Shown: piece by piece, positions 26,825 to 35,351 of the stretch | How the letters are laid out: the number at the start of each line of letters is the position of its first letter | How positions within the stretch are numbered: position 1 is the stretch's first letter | Notes under the pieces: model-generated | Database searches by the model: none | Told to the model about the DNA's origin: nothing | The model's input: the letters and a program-made list of their open reading frames with translations, nothing else | Program-made: the position numbers and the translations under genes | Assembly: GCF_000940805.1 (NCBI RefSeq) | Contig: NZ_CP007142.1 | Coordinates: 1,836,593 to 1,900,592, forward strand | From: Gynuella sunshinyii YC6258 | Lineage (GTDB): Bacteria > Pseudomonadota > Gammaproteobacteria > Pseudomonadales > Natronospirillaceae | Direction of reading: 5' to 3' | DNA length: 64,000 nt

Positions 26825-27676
26825 TCAGGAAAAAACTGCCTCGACCGCTTCCTGTTCCGGATCGTATTCGAGATCAATCACTTCGATCTGTTTTTTGCTG
26901 CAGTAGCGACGTTCCTTATCATTGGCATTTTCAATCAATGCCCAGCCGGCCAGTTGTTCGTTGGCACCATAAATGATATCGCTGAAAACCATCCGCTCGG
27001 TATCTCGATTCAAATGCATGCCCAGTAACAGATATTGTTTATTTTGTCGGCGCAGTTTCAGAAATGCCGGAATGGCAAATCCACCCATCAACTCGGTGAT
27101 GTAATCCACGTAATCCGCATCAGAGGCGATATAACAGGGCGAAGGAAGCGGTGTTCCCATAGGTTTAAACAGCACGGGCAAATCGGGATTGACCTGGTGC
27201 TGTTCGATAACCTGATAGTTACCATGTGAATGATGATAGATCTGAAAACGATATTGAGTGCCACTGAGACGTGCACAACCGACTACCAAAATGTATTCGC
27301 GGTCGGCATACAGGTTTTGCAATTGGGTATCGCGATTGATATCGATGATATAAGGCGCGTTGAGGGATGCGATCCACTGATGCAGCGCAGACACGCTCCA
27401 CTGTTTTTCGCCATAGGTTTGAGTCAGAAAACGTTCCACGAAACTGCGCCCGCGCTTGAGTTCGAGATTCATTGCCGCGCGGGGAAACTCATACATCAGC
27501 TTTGGTGCCATCGGTCTGCCATTATTCATTGCCAGGATCAGTGAGTCACTGTCAGCGGGAATAGGCGTACCATCTTCCTGATTGATCACCCCCCGTAAAG
27601 TACCCGGACCGATATACGGAATCAGGTGTCCTTGTTCGATCTGTTGCCGGTAACATTCAAGTTGTTGAATATCCAT
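26825..27676 (-). CDS. SIR2-like domain protein under a nif-type promoter
   Basis: 283 residues. The N-terminus (GHLIPYIGPGTLRGVIN) looks like the NAD-binding GxG turn of SIR2-like Rossmann folds. A later stretch (FVERFLTQTYG...ALHQWIASLNAPYIIDINRDTQLQNLY) has the shape of the SIR2 helix followed by the strand that carries (T/D)xN.D in the family. The Zn-binding Cys set of true sirtuins is missing, so this is SIR2_2-type, not a classical deacetylase. The C-terminal half is unassigned. It sits between the nif blocks and has a sigma-54 box and NifA site upstream. Function unknown; NAD binding or hydrolysis is a guess. Confidence 0.7.
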   Translation of the reverse strand: MDIQQLECYRQQIEQGHLIPYIGPGTLRGVINQEDGTPIPADSDSLILAMNNGRPMAPKLMYEFPRAAMNLELKRGRSFVERFLTQTYGEKQWSVSALHQWIASLNAPYIIDINRDTQLQNLYADREYILVVGCARLSGTQYRFQIYHHSHGNYQVIEQHQVNPDLPVLFKPMGTPLPSPCYIASDADYVDYITELMGGFAIPAFLKLRRQNKQYLLLGMHLNRDTERMVFSDIIYGANEQLAGWALIENANDKERRYCSKKQIEVIDLEYDPEQEAVEAVFS

Positions 27677-27713
27677 TAAGTGTTCTCCAGAGTATGCTCT
27701 CAGACAGGGCTAC

Positions 27714-27729
27714 GGCAAATTCCGGACCA
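27714..27729 (-). promoter_or_regulatory. Sigma-54-like promoter of the SIR2-like operon
   Basis: On the minus strand the sequence reads TGGTCCGGAATTTGCC: GG (27728-27727) and GC (27716-27715) exactly 10 bases apart, with TTGC intact. The start codon at 27676 is 38 bases from the -12 GC. Two positions of the -24 box differ from consensus. Confidence 0.6.
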
Positions 27730-27810
27730 GTCGGAAAGTCTCTGCAACCGGCACAAAAGCCCTGGTTTCAAAGGAGAAGAGGGATTGTCGTTGTGACGTG
27801 ACTGTCACAA

Positions 27811-27826
27811 TGTGGTGAATGCGACA
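27811..27826 (-). promoter_or_regulatory. NifA-type activator site upstream of the SIR2-like gene
   Basis: TGT-N10-ACA with TGT at 27811 and ACA at 27824, about 83 bp upstream of the -24 box. The motif is symmetrical, so strand is set by the promoter. A separate perfect inverted repeat, TTGTGAC-N6-GTCACAA, abuts it at 27791-27810. Confidence 0.6.
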
Positions 27827-27847
27827 ATGGCATTCACCCGGGAGAAA

Positions 27848-28282
27848 TTATCGGGCCGGCCCAACCAGATAATGGGCCAGACGGTTTCCGGTGATCATGG
27901 CAACCACAAAGCCAACGGCAGGCCAGTGCAGACTGGCCAGATCCACCAGTGCCGGACCGGGGCAAAGACCAATCAGCCCCCAGCCAATACCAAACAGCAC
28001 GGCACCTGCCAGCAGCCGGAACGAAATACCACTCAGGCCAGGTAAGTGAAACCTATCTCCGAACCATGGTGTTTTCCGGCGTTTACTGAATTGAAATGCC
28101 AACCCGAAAATCAGCACTGCCGAAGCCATAACCGCAATCAGTGCTGGTTGCCAGTTGCCCAGAATATCCAGAAAACCACGGACTTTGGCCGGGTTGTTCA
28201 TTCCGGAAATCAGCAATCCGAGTCCAAACAATGTGCCACCGAAAAACGGAATCAGAGTTGTGATGATTGATTTCAGTTTCAT
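27848..28282 (-). CDS. YeeE/YedE-type half-size membrane protein (DUF6691-like), copy A2
   Basis: 144 residues, about four hydrophobic helices. The family wording [33 protein letters not shown] and [23 protein letters not shown] is clear; the Cys in GLCPGP matches the conserved sulfur-handling Cys of YeeE proteins. These pairs are associated with thiosulfate or related sulfur uptake. Start ATG 28282 overlaps the stop of copy A1 (ATGA), so the two are co-translated. It has a close homologue at 37302-37745. Confidence 0.88.
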   Translation of the reverse strand: MKLKSIITTLIPFFGGTLFGLGLLISGMNNPAKVRGFLDILGNWQPALIAVMASAVLIFGLAFQFSKRRKTPWFGDRFHLPGLSGISFRLLAGAVLFGIGWGLIGLCPGPALVDLASLHWPAVGFVVAMITGNRLAHYLVGPAR

Positions 28283-28686
28283 CAGCCGGCCACTCCATTC
28301 ATCAAGGTTACCGTGATCATTCCAGTCACGATAAACGTTACCGTCGATACAATGGAACGCGGGGAAAATCGACCAATACCACAGACACCATGTCCGCTGG
28401 TGCAGCCATTGCCAATGTAGGTTCCAAATCCGACCAGCACTCCGGCGGTCAGCCACAATGGCATGCTGTCATTCATATCAATGGATACTTGGCCACCGGC
28501 GAGACGATACAGCGGATTGGCTATGATCACCCCGGCCAGAAACCACAATGCCCAGCGGTAACGGGATATTTGTAAGCTGAATAACGATGAAATAACCCCG
28601 GTCATTCCGCTGATTCGGCCAATGCCCAACCATAGCAAAGCCGCGGCTGTACCGATCAGGGCCCCGCCTAACAGTTCACTTGTCAT
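28282..28686 (-). CDS. YeeE/YedE-type half-size membrane protein, copy A1
   Basis: 134 residues with about four membrane helices. It has the family motif [15 protein letters not shown], with conserved Cys residues proposed to pass sulfur species through the membrane. Partner of copy A2, the two halves together resembling one full-length YeeE/YedE protein. Upstream neighbour is the selenium/ABC operon, whose last gene ends 100 bp away on the same strand. Homologous to the protein encoded at 37757-38149 (about two-thirds identical by eye). Confidence 0.88.
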   Translation of the reverse strand: MTSELLGGALIGTAAALLWLGIGRISGMTGVISSLFSLQISRYRWALWFLAGVIIANPLYRLAGGQVSIDMNDSMPLWLTAGVLVGFGTYIGNGCTSGHGVCGIGRFSPRSIVSTVTFIVTGMITVTLMNGVAG

Positions 28687-28788
28687 AACAAATAATGCCT
28701 GGAAAAAAGCTGTATTCTAGTCAAGCCGGAGGAGCATATCTATTGTCAGCGCAGAAGATTTTGAATGTATTGAAATGGTTGGATCCGG

Positions 28789-30303
28789 TTAATAGCCGGT
28801 GTCTTCCATATTTTCTGCACCAGCACGCCGACGCAACTGTCTCGATATACTGTCCACCAATACATTCAGCAGAGCGGTTATGAGGATCAGAAAAAAAGCT
28901 TTGTCATAGCGGATTTCCTCGAATGCGGAATCAATATAAAAACCCAGCGTGGCAATTCCCAATATGCCCATGATGGCGCTTTCGCGCAGAATGACTTCCC
29001 AGCGGTAAAACAAAAACGCCAGAAAACCCGGATACAGTCTCGGTGTGTGCAGATACAGATAGCGGTTGAGCCCGGTTGGATCGTCGGTGCGATGAGGCTG
29101 TTTTTCGCTATGACCGGCCAGTAGAAATCCGATCAGACCGCCGTTGTGAACCGCCAATGCCAGTACGGCCGGCAGCCCTGATGGGCCAAACAGCAGCAGG
29201 AAGATAAAGGCAAAGATCATTTCCGGTGTGGAGCGCATGATCAGCAACAGACATTGACCGGCGGTTCGCCCCCTGCCGATGATGGCCTGACTGGCAAACG
29301 GATAAAGCAACAATGCCAGCACACCTGTAAGCACCAGGGCCAGTTGCGTCAACAACAATGTTTGCAGCAGCGCCGGCCAGGCCTCGCGACGGAATACCGA
29401 GCTGTACCAGTGCAGGGTTTCGAGCCCGTTTAACTGCAGTAATGATTGCGGCCAGATATCTTCAGAGATAAACCGCCAGAACAGACCATCAGGAGTGGCG
29501 GGCGTTGCCGGCAGCAACCACAGAGCCACCACGGCGTAGAGAGGTATCAGTCTCGGCCGGAGCCACCAGCGGAGGGTGGCGATCAATAGAAAAAACAGCC
29601 ACAAAAGGGCAGCGGCCTCACTGTAACTGCCTTGCTTAAATGCGGTTTCCAGATGAAACCCCAGAGTGGGTAAACCGATAAAACCGAGTATCGCGCTGGA
29701 GCGCAGGGCGCATTCGAAACGATAGCGAACATAATGGGACAGCTCCGTGAACGACTGCGGAATCAAGGTATAGGCGTAGCGACTCAGGCGCTGGGTGGTG
29801 GGAGATATTGCCAGTCCCGGCTGGCGGTTCTGGCGCGCGAAAATCTCCGCAAAGACTTTGGCAAATATGCCGGTATAGGGTACCAGAATGGCCAGCAACC
29901 CTGTGGTGGCACTCAATCCCCAGATCTGCATGAACAGCAATCCCCAGAAGATCTCGTGAACAGCCCGTATGGATGCAGCCAATGTGCGCAGCAATCGCCA
30001 ATGCCAGTACATGGCCAGCAGCAGGCCGGCCGGTACCGCCAGCACCACCGCGAGCAGCGCAAACGCAACGGTCTGGCCCAGAGCATTGATCAACGTGGCC
30101 GGGTCATTCCACCAGGGGGTAATAAATCCCCAGCCGATACGACCCAGTTCCTGCCAGGGTTCAGAGGGATATAGTTGCAGATCTGCCCAGGGCAGGCATA
30201 AGAGTGCGGAGACACACAGCAGCAAACTGAGGTGAAAGAAACGTTTGCCGGTACTGGTCGCTGTGCCAGCTATTCCGTCAGGCATAGAATCCATCCAATG
30301 CAT
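28789..30303 (-). CDS. PhnE-like ABC permease, two permease domains fused
   Basis: 504 residues, roughly twice a normal PhnE. Two inner-membrane permease domains are visible, each with an EAA-like loop: IGLPTLGFHLETAFKQGSYSEA near residue 215 and LGIATLGFYIDSAFEEIRYDKAF near residue 455. This is the phosphonate/phosphite-type transporter family. It overlaps the ATPase gene by 26 bp if ATG 30303 is used; ATG 30294 and 30285 are alternatives. Last gene of the selD-mnmH-transporter operon. The substrate is inferred to be a selenium oxyanion, from gene company only. Confidence 0.85.
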   Translation of the reverse strand: MHWMDSMPDGIAGTATSTGKRFFHLSLLLCVSALLCLPWADLQLYPSEPWQELGRIGWGFITPWWNDPATLINALGQTVAFALLAVVLAVPAGLLLAMYWHWRLLRTLAASIRAVHEIFWGLLFMQIWGLSATTGLLAILVPYTGIFAKVFAEIFARQNRQPGLAISPTTQRLSRYAYTLIPQSFTELSHYVRYRFECALRSSAILGFIGLPTLGFHLETAFKQGSYSEAAALLWLFFLLIATLRWWLRPRLIPLYAVVALWLLPATPATPDGLFWRFISEDIWPQSLLQLNGLETLHWYSSVFRREAWPALLQTLLLTQLALVLTGVLALLLYPFASQAIIGRGRTAGQCLLLIMRSTPEMIFAFIFLLLFGPSGLPAVLALAVHNGGLIGFLLAGHSEKQPHRTDDPTGLNRYLYLHTPRLYPGFLAFLFYRWEVILRESAIMGILGIATLGFYIDSAFEEIRYDKAFFLILITALLNVLVDSISRQLRRRAGAENMEDTGY

Positions 30304-30970
30304 CGGAGGTCAATCCGGATACCGGACCATCGTACTGGATGCGTCCGTGTTTGAGGGCGATAACCCGATCGAAATGATCCAGTGCCAGGCGGCGATTATG
30401 CAGGCTCACCAGTAATGTCTGGTGACGTTCAATGAGTAGCTTCAGAATGATTTCGCTCTGGGCCGGATCCAGCGCTGAAACGGGTTCATCACCGAAAAAG
30501 ACCGGTTGCTGACGAAACAGCGCCCGACCAATGGCCACCCGCTGCCGTTGGCCGCCGGAGAGCTGATCCACGGATTTCCATAACTGGTCTGCGATACCCA
30601 GGTCTGCTGCCAGTCTGGTAATGTGCTGCCGGTCAGCGATGTGGGGTCTGATCAGATTCCACAGGTTATAAATAGAACCATGCCGCTCCAGTCCACCCAT
30701 AAAAATATTCTGGTAGGACGATAGAACGTCCACCAGACCGGATGCCTGCGGACATAAGGCAATGCTGCCGGCCTGCTGTTGATACAGCCATTCAAGCAGG
30801 CTGGACTTACCGGCCCCGGAAGGGCCGATCAGTACAATTTTCTCGCCAGCATGAACCTCCAGACTGATGTCGTGCAGAATCCGGGTTCTGCCGATGTCCA
30901 GGTTGGCATGATTGAGAGAAAACAACGGTGTGCTGAGAGCGTTCTGCAACATCGGGCGGTTATGCGTCAA
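30278..30970 (-). CDS. PhnC-like ABC transporter ATPase
   Basis: 230 residues, one ABC ATPase domain. Walker A is GPSGAGKSS near residue 52, the signature is QLSGGQRQRVAIGRAL near 137, Walker B is PVFFGDEPVSALDP, and the H-loop is LVSLHN. It resembles PhnC of the phosphonate family. The start overlaps the stop of the substrate-binding protein gene by 4 bp (ATGA), which shows tight translational coupling in the operon. Confidence 0.92.
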   Translation of the reverse strand: MTHNRPMLQNALSTPLFSLNHANLDIGRTRILHDISLEVHAGEKIVLIGPSGAGKSSLLEWLYQQQAGSIALCPQASGLVDVLSSYQNIFMGGLERHGSIYNLWNLIRPHIADRQHITRLAADLGIADQLWKSVDQLSGGQRQRVAIGRALFRQQPVFFGDEPVSALDPAQSEIILKLLIERHQTLLVSLHNRRLALDHFDRVIALKHGRIQYDGPVSGLTSDALDGFYA

Positions 30971-31830
30971 TCAATCAGACCGATGGCCTTGGCGGTGGCT
31001 TCTATTGGTGCGTAGTCATCGTTGGAGGCTGGCACAAACGATTGCCGGGGGAAGCTGGCCAACAGCTCCTGATCCTTCATATTCAGTAGCGCTTGACGGA
31101 CTTTATCGGTAAAGCCGGTGCCAAAATGGCTATCTGCATCGCCACGAATGGTCCATTGATAATCGGGATAGGTTGGAGTTTCCCAGATCACCTGGATTTT
31201 ATTGAGATCGATATTGCCAGCTGTCAGTTCGTTTTCCCAGACCGTATAGTTCACCGCCCCGACTTGATAGGCGCCCGACTGCACCTGTGCGATGGTGCGA
31301 CTGTGATCACCGGAAAACCCGACCCGGGCGAAAATATCTTCGGGTGCAGCTTGAAACGCTTCGCGCAGATAGAACTCCGGCATCAGCCGACCAGAAGTGG
31401 AGCCTTTTGAACCAAAGGTAAATGTTTTGCCTTTCAGAGCGTCCGTCAGGTGATCACTCTTCTGCAAACCGGTGCTGTGATGGGCGATGAAATAGGTTTT
31501 GAAAAACTGATCTTCATAGCCCTGAGCAAGGGCACTGGATCCTGGTACCAGGCGACGGGCCTGCACTCCCGATAAACCACCGAACCAGGCCAGTTGCACC
31601 TGATTGTTACGGAACGCGGTTATGGCTGCGGCATAGGATTTGACCGGGACGTATTGCACCTCCACTCCCAGCTCTCCGGCCAGATAGTCAGCCACTTTAT
31701 TGAAGCGTTGCTGCAACCGGGATTCATCTTCATCCGGGATGGCGGTGAATACAAATGTTTCAGCGACCGAGATGCCCGTGGTGAACAATAGCGTCAAAAT
31801 GGTTGCCAGCCTTATCAGTTTTTTCATCAT
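30967..31830 (-). CDS. PhnD-like periplasmic binding protein, probable selenium-oxyanion binder
   Basis: 287 residues with a signal peptide (MMKKLIRLATILTLLFTTGISVA, then ETF). The mature part begins FTAIPDEDESRLQQRFNKVADYL and contains AAITAFRNNQVQLAWFGGLSGVQAR. These resemble the PhnD-type clade that NCBI/TIGRFAM calls a putative selenate ABC transporter binding protein (TIGR04553, as I recall), which occurs only together with SelD. It is 7 bp after mnmH, in the same operon as selD. Phosphonate or phosphite binding is the alternative, but no phn or ptx catabolic gene is near. Confidence 0.85.
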   Translation of the reverse strand: MMKKLIRLATILTLLFTTGISVAETFVFTAIPDEDESRLQQRFNKVADYLAGELGVEVQYVPVKSYAAAITAFRNNQVQLAWFGGLSGVQARRLVPGSSALAQGYEDQFFKTYFIAHHSTGLQKSDHLTDALKGKTFTFGSKGSTSGRLMPEFYLREAFQAAPEDIFARVGFSGDHSRTIAQVQSGAYQVGAVNYTVWENELTAGNIDLNKIQVIWETPTYPDYQWTIRGDADSHFGTGFTDKVRQALLNMKDQELLASFPRQSFVPASNDDYAPIEATAKAIGLID

Positions 31831-31837
31831 ACAAACC

Positions 31838-32929
31838 TTAGTGAGTGAGCAGGTAATTTTTAATGTCAGTGGCCGTTCCGCGGAACTCCACCGGTCCTTG
31901 TTTTTGCGACAGCTGATAATCGTACATGGGGTCGTAGTAATCCCTTAACAGAATGCGGATCCACTCCCGGTGCAGCGAGTCATCACCCTGTTGCTGTTGT
32001 TTCAATGCCTGTTCCAGAATCGCGCTCAGCTCCTGATAACGTAAGCCGCCCAATCTGCGACGAATTTTGAACAGCGAAGTGGTGAGGTCTTCGGCAAATG
32101 CCGTAAAGCCTTCCTCAGCCCCTCTGGCCTGTTGCCATTCCGCCAGCTTATTCAGGATGTAGTTGCGGAAACTGTGTTCGACCCGTTGTTCCAGCGTACT
32201 CTCGACAATAATCAGTGGGGCCTCAGCCATGCGCCGGCGCAGTGTTTCCGGCAGGGCACAGCGACCGATCAGCCGGCTTTCGTCCTCCAGCAGAATGGTG
32301 GCACCAGGGTATTGATGGTCCTGCCGCAGCAGCGCAATGGCCAGCCGGTTTTCAAAGTCGATCTGTGATGGCTGGCCGGCCGGGCGTTTACCAAATGTAC
32401 TGCCGCGGTGATGGGCGAGACCTTCAAGATCGATACTGCCCGGAACCGCTGTCAGGAGGTCGGTCTTGGCACAGCCGGTATGGCCGGCCAGTATACGAAA
32501 ACGAGTGTTACTGACAATGCGTTCCTGAGTATCGATCAGAAATCGTCGCAACGCCTTATAGCCTCCTTTGATCCTTGGATAATCACAGCCGGCCTGTTGC
32601 AGCCATTGTTGCACGATCTGGCTGCGTAAGCCTCCCCGCCAGCAATACAGGTAGCCATCCGGATGAGCACGGGCGAATTCGAGCCAGCGCTGAATGCGTT
32701 CTTCTTTCAGTGTGCCGCTGACCAGTTGATGGCCCAGTTCAATAGCTTTTTGTTGACCTTGCTGTTTATAGCAGGTGCCGACTTTGGCCCGTTCGTTGTC
32801 CGTCATCAGTGGCAGGCTGACCGTGTGCGGGAAGGCGCCTTTCAGAAATTCTCCCGGCGCGCGGGTGTCCATCATCGGGGTGTCGTGCAGAAAAATGGCG
32901 GCATAGTCATCAGTATCCGGACGACTCAT
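31838..32929 (-). CDS. mnmH: tRNA 2-selenouridine synthase (rhodanese + P-loop)
   Basis: Converts 2-thiouridine to 2-selenouridine at the tRNA wobble position, using selenophosphate from SelD. The N-terminal rhodanese domain holds the catalytic Cys (YCWRGGLRS, Cys96). The C-terminal P-loop domain has GHTGCAKT, where the glycine before Lys is Ala, then [15 protein letters not shown], a MnmH hallmark. 363 residues, like E. coli MnmH/SelU/YbbB. Start ATG 32929 overlaps the selD stop by 4 bp; the longer frame upstream is not conserved. Confidence 0.94.
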   Translation of the reverse strand: MSRPDTDDYAAIFLHDTPMMDTRAPGEFLKGAFPHTVSLPLMTDNERAKVGTCYKQQGQQKAIELGHQLVSGTLKEERIQRWLEFARAHPDGYLYCWRGGLRSQIVQQWLQQAGCDYPRIKGGYKALRRFLIDTQERIVSNTRFRILAGHTGCAKTDLLTAVPGSIDLEGLAHHRGSTFGKRPAGQPSQIDFENRLAIALLRQDHQYPGATILLEDESRLIGRCALPETLRRRMAEAPLIIVESTLEQRVEHSFRNYILNKLAEWQQARGAEEGFTAFAEDLTTSLFKIRRRLGGLRYQELSAILEQALKQQQQGDDSLHREWIRILLRDYYDPMYDYQLSQKQGPVEFRGTATDIKNYLLTH

Positions 32930-33981
32930 GCAATAACCTCGATGCGATAATCGTCGCGGGCATTGACCAGCTCGCCGATGCATTCGGCGTATACACCGGC
33001 ATCTGTCAGCAGTTTTTCCAACGCTGACGCCTGGTCAGGCTGAACCGCGATCAGCAGTCCGCCGCTGGTCTGGGGGTCGCAGAACAGGGCCCGCTGTTCG
33101 TCAGACAATGGCGCAATTTTGTGACCATAGGAATCAAAATTGCGGACAGTACCTCCGGGCAGACAGCCAAGAGCGATGTAGTCCCGTACCGGTGGCAGCA
33201 GGGGAATGCTACTCTCCTGCAGTACGGCGTTTACACCACTGCCTTCACACACTTCCAGCAAATGGCCCATCAGGCCAAAGCCGGTCACATCGGTAATGGC
33301 TTCCACACCATCCAGCTGTGATACCTGAGCACCGACAGAGTTCATCATGCACATAACATCACGGGCCAGAAATTCATGTTCTGGCCGCAGCTTTTTCTGT
33401 TTCTGGGCGGTGGTCAGTATGCCTACGCCCAGGGGTTTGGTCAGGTAGAGCCGGCAGCCCGGCGTAGCGGTGTTGTTCTGTTTCAGCTGGTCTTTGGCGA
33501 CGATGCCGGTGACGGCGAGGCCAAAAATGGGTTCCGGGGAATCAATACTGTGACCACCCGCCAATAGAATTCCGGCTTCTGCACAGGCCTGCCGTCCGCC
33601 GTCCACGACCTGCTGTGCCACTTCGGGAGCCAGCACATTGACCGGCCAGCCCAGAATGGCGATGGCCATTAAAGGCTTTCCACCCATGGCAAAGATATCG
33701 CTGATGGCGTTGGTGGCGGCGATACGGCCAAAATCAAATGGATCGTCGGCGATCGGCATAAAAAAATCCGTAGTACTCAGGATCACCTGACCATTGCCAA
33801 GATCGTAGGCTGCCGCATCGTCTTTGCTGCTGTTACCCACGAGCAGCCTGGCATCTGTCGGGATCTGTAACGATGAGGCCAGAATACTGTCGAGTATTTT
33901 GGGGGAAATCTTACAGCCGCAGCCGGCGCCATGGCTGTATTCCGTTAATTTGATATTGGATGTGGAAGCCTGTTGTTGCAC
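32926..33981 (-). CDS. selD: Selenophosphate synthetase (selenide, water dikinase)
   Basis: Makes selenophosphate from selenide and ATP. The N-terminal signature [14 protein letters not shown] is present with Cys21, Cys23 and Lys24; Cys stands where some bacteria use selenocysteine. The PurM-like fold blocks follow ([61 protein letters not shown]). 351 residues, normal length. First gene of a five-gene operon with mnmH and an ABC transporter. No selA, selB or selC was seen, so in this window selenium is tied to tRNA selenouridine. Confidence 0.96.
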   Translation of the reverse strand: MQQQASTSNIKLTEYSHGAGCGCKISPKILDSILASSLQIPTDARLLVGNSSKDDAAAYDLGNGQVILSTTDFFMPIADDPFDFGRIAATNAISDIFAMGGKPLMAIAILGWPVNVLAPEVAQQVVDGGRQACAEAGILLAGGHSIDSPEPIFGLAVTGIVAKDQLKQNNTATPGCRLYLTKPLGVGILTTAQKQKKLRPEHEFLARDVMCMMNSVGAQVSQLDGVEAITDVTGFGLMGHLLEVCEGSGVNAVLQESSIPLLPPVRDYIALGCLPGGTVRNFDSYGHKIAPLSDEQRALFCDPQTSGGLLIAVQPDQASALEKLLTDAGVYAECIGELVNARDDYRIEVIA

Positions 33982-35351
33982 TGTGAATTCCTGCCTGGGT
34001 GAAAAATACCCGCATGATACGGCCAGCTTGTCAGAATGGCGAGTACGACGAAGATTCAGCAGAGGATAGACCGGTACTGACCTAACTATTCAAGTGGTTC
34101 AGAGCAATCTGTTCGAATAATGAGAGGCCAGTCTCTCCTCTGGGCGTGTGACTTGTCAGCCCTCAGACTTTGCTGCTATTAGCACTTTATATGATGACAG
34201 CAGTGAAGATGGGCAAGATTGAGACACCATGCCATGTCAGAAGATCCAGTGTCCGTTACTGCGAACGCTCAAAAACAGACTGCCGTGATCCAATATTCGC
34301 AATCATTACTCATACCGGTTTCAGGTCGTTTGGATTGAATGGAATTTTCCATATTCCTGTTTTTTGATATCCCCGTATTGGTTTTCAGAAACCCTGATTC
34401 GGCAATTCCTGTACCAGTCCCATACTTCAATAGCTGTTTTTTGCGATGGCCCGAAGATTTTTCCACTTAGGGAAAAATGACGCGTTTTTGTCTGATGTGG
34501 TGCCAGATTTATGTTCACTGATAAGTATCTGGTTACGAAATTTTTCAACGAAAATATTGATATGCGTGGTGGTTCTATTGATTTTTATAAATGTTGTTAA
34601 ATATCCAAAAAGACTATTGTTTTCCGTACTTTATAAATTATAAATTCCAAGAATGATCAGCTTGCTTTCTGGCTTTTCCGAATAACCCGTTGCTATGAGG
34701 TGAATAAGGGGCAATAAATAGATCGTGTATGATCGTTCTATTTAATGTGCTGAATCCGGGAATATATGGATAAGTCCGTAAAATATGGAAAAATGCGACA
34801 AATAAACGCATCACTCAGGATGATAGGTGGGTCAGCATCTTCTTTAGCCCTGTATTTTGAGACATACGGTTTTCAATGTGGCCGGTAATGAACGGATGTA
34901 GGATTTATGTCTGTTTTGCTTTAGTTGTCCAAAAACATTGGTTTTCCGGCTCAAACGATTTCAGAAAGTTCACAATGCCCGGCCATTTGTATGGAATTTA
35001 AGATCAATATTTATGATTAGGGAATGTTCTGAAGTCCGGCATAAACATCGAAATAGAAACGGAATTTTCTGTATTTCAAAAAAAACGAAACCCTTCTGGT
35101 TTGTCAATCTTTAGCTGTATTAAAGGTAGTGTTTTTGTCGAAACCTGCAAACAAGGATATTACGGAAAAAAAATGGGGAGAACTCTGATCGGAGGAAACC
35201 CGGCAAACGGTGCGATGAATGCTGTTATTGAGGAATCGCTTAAGTAATCGAATGATGTGATGTTGTTTGCACATCAAAGTAATGCATACCCCAACATTTT
35301 GACTCAGTCTTATGAAGGGATGATTTTGATCTTTATTAACAGGAGTAATGA
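33982..35351. other. Long AT-rich gap without genes
   Basis: About 1,370 bases between divergent selD and the chemoreceptor gene, with no supported coding frame. Small open frames here lack RBS or recognisable sequence. A perfect inverted repeat TGATGT-N7-ACATCA at 35258-35276 lies 75 bp before the chemoreceptor start and could be an operator. A short GAGAG/CTCTC hairpin lies near 34121-34136. Confidence 0.5.

Noticed and set aside
27791-27810. CRP (cAMP receptor) site
   Set aside because: The half sites TGTGA and TCACA are 8 bases apart instead of 6, so it is kept only as an unassigned inverted repeat.
28283-28456. Longer N-terminus for the copy A2 YeeE/YedE protein
   Set aside because: The extra 58 residues overlap copy A1 in another frame and are not family-like; ATG 28282 gives a 4-bp overlap and the family start.
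28789-31830. Phosphonate or phosphite uptake system
   Set aside because: Family similarity alone allows it, but no phn or ptx catabolic genes are near and the operon starts with selD-mnmH, so a selenium role is preferred, not proven.
34170-34643. Small frames in the selD-chemoreceptor gap
   Set aside because: AT-rich, no RBS, no family pattern, conflicting frames on both strands.
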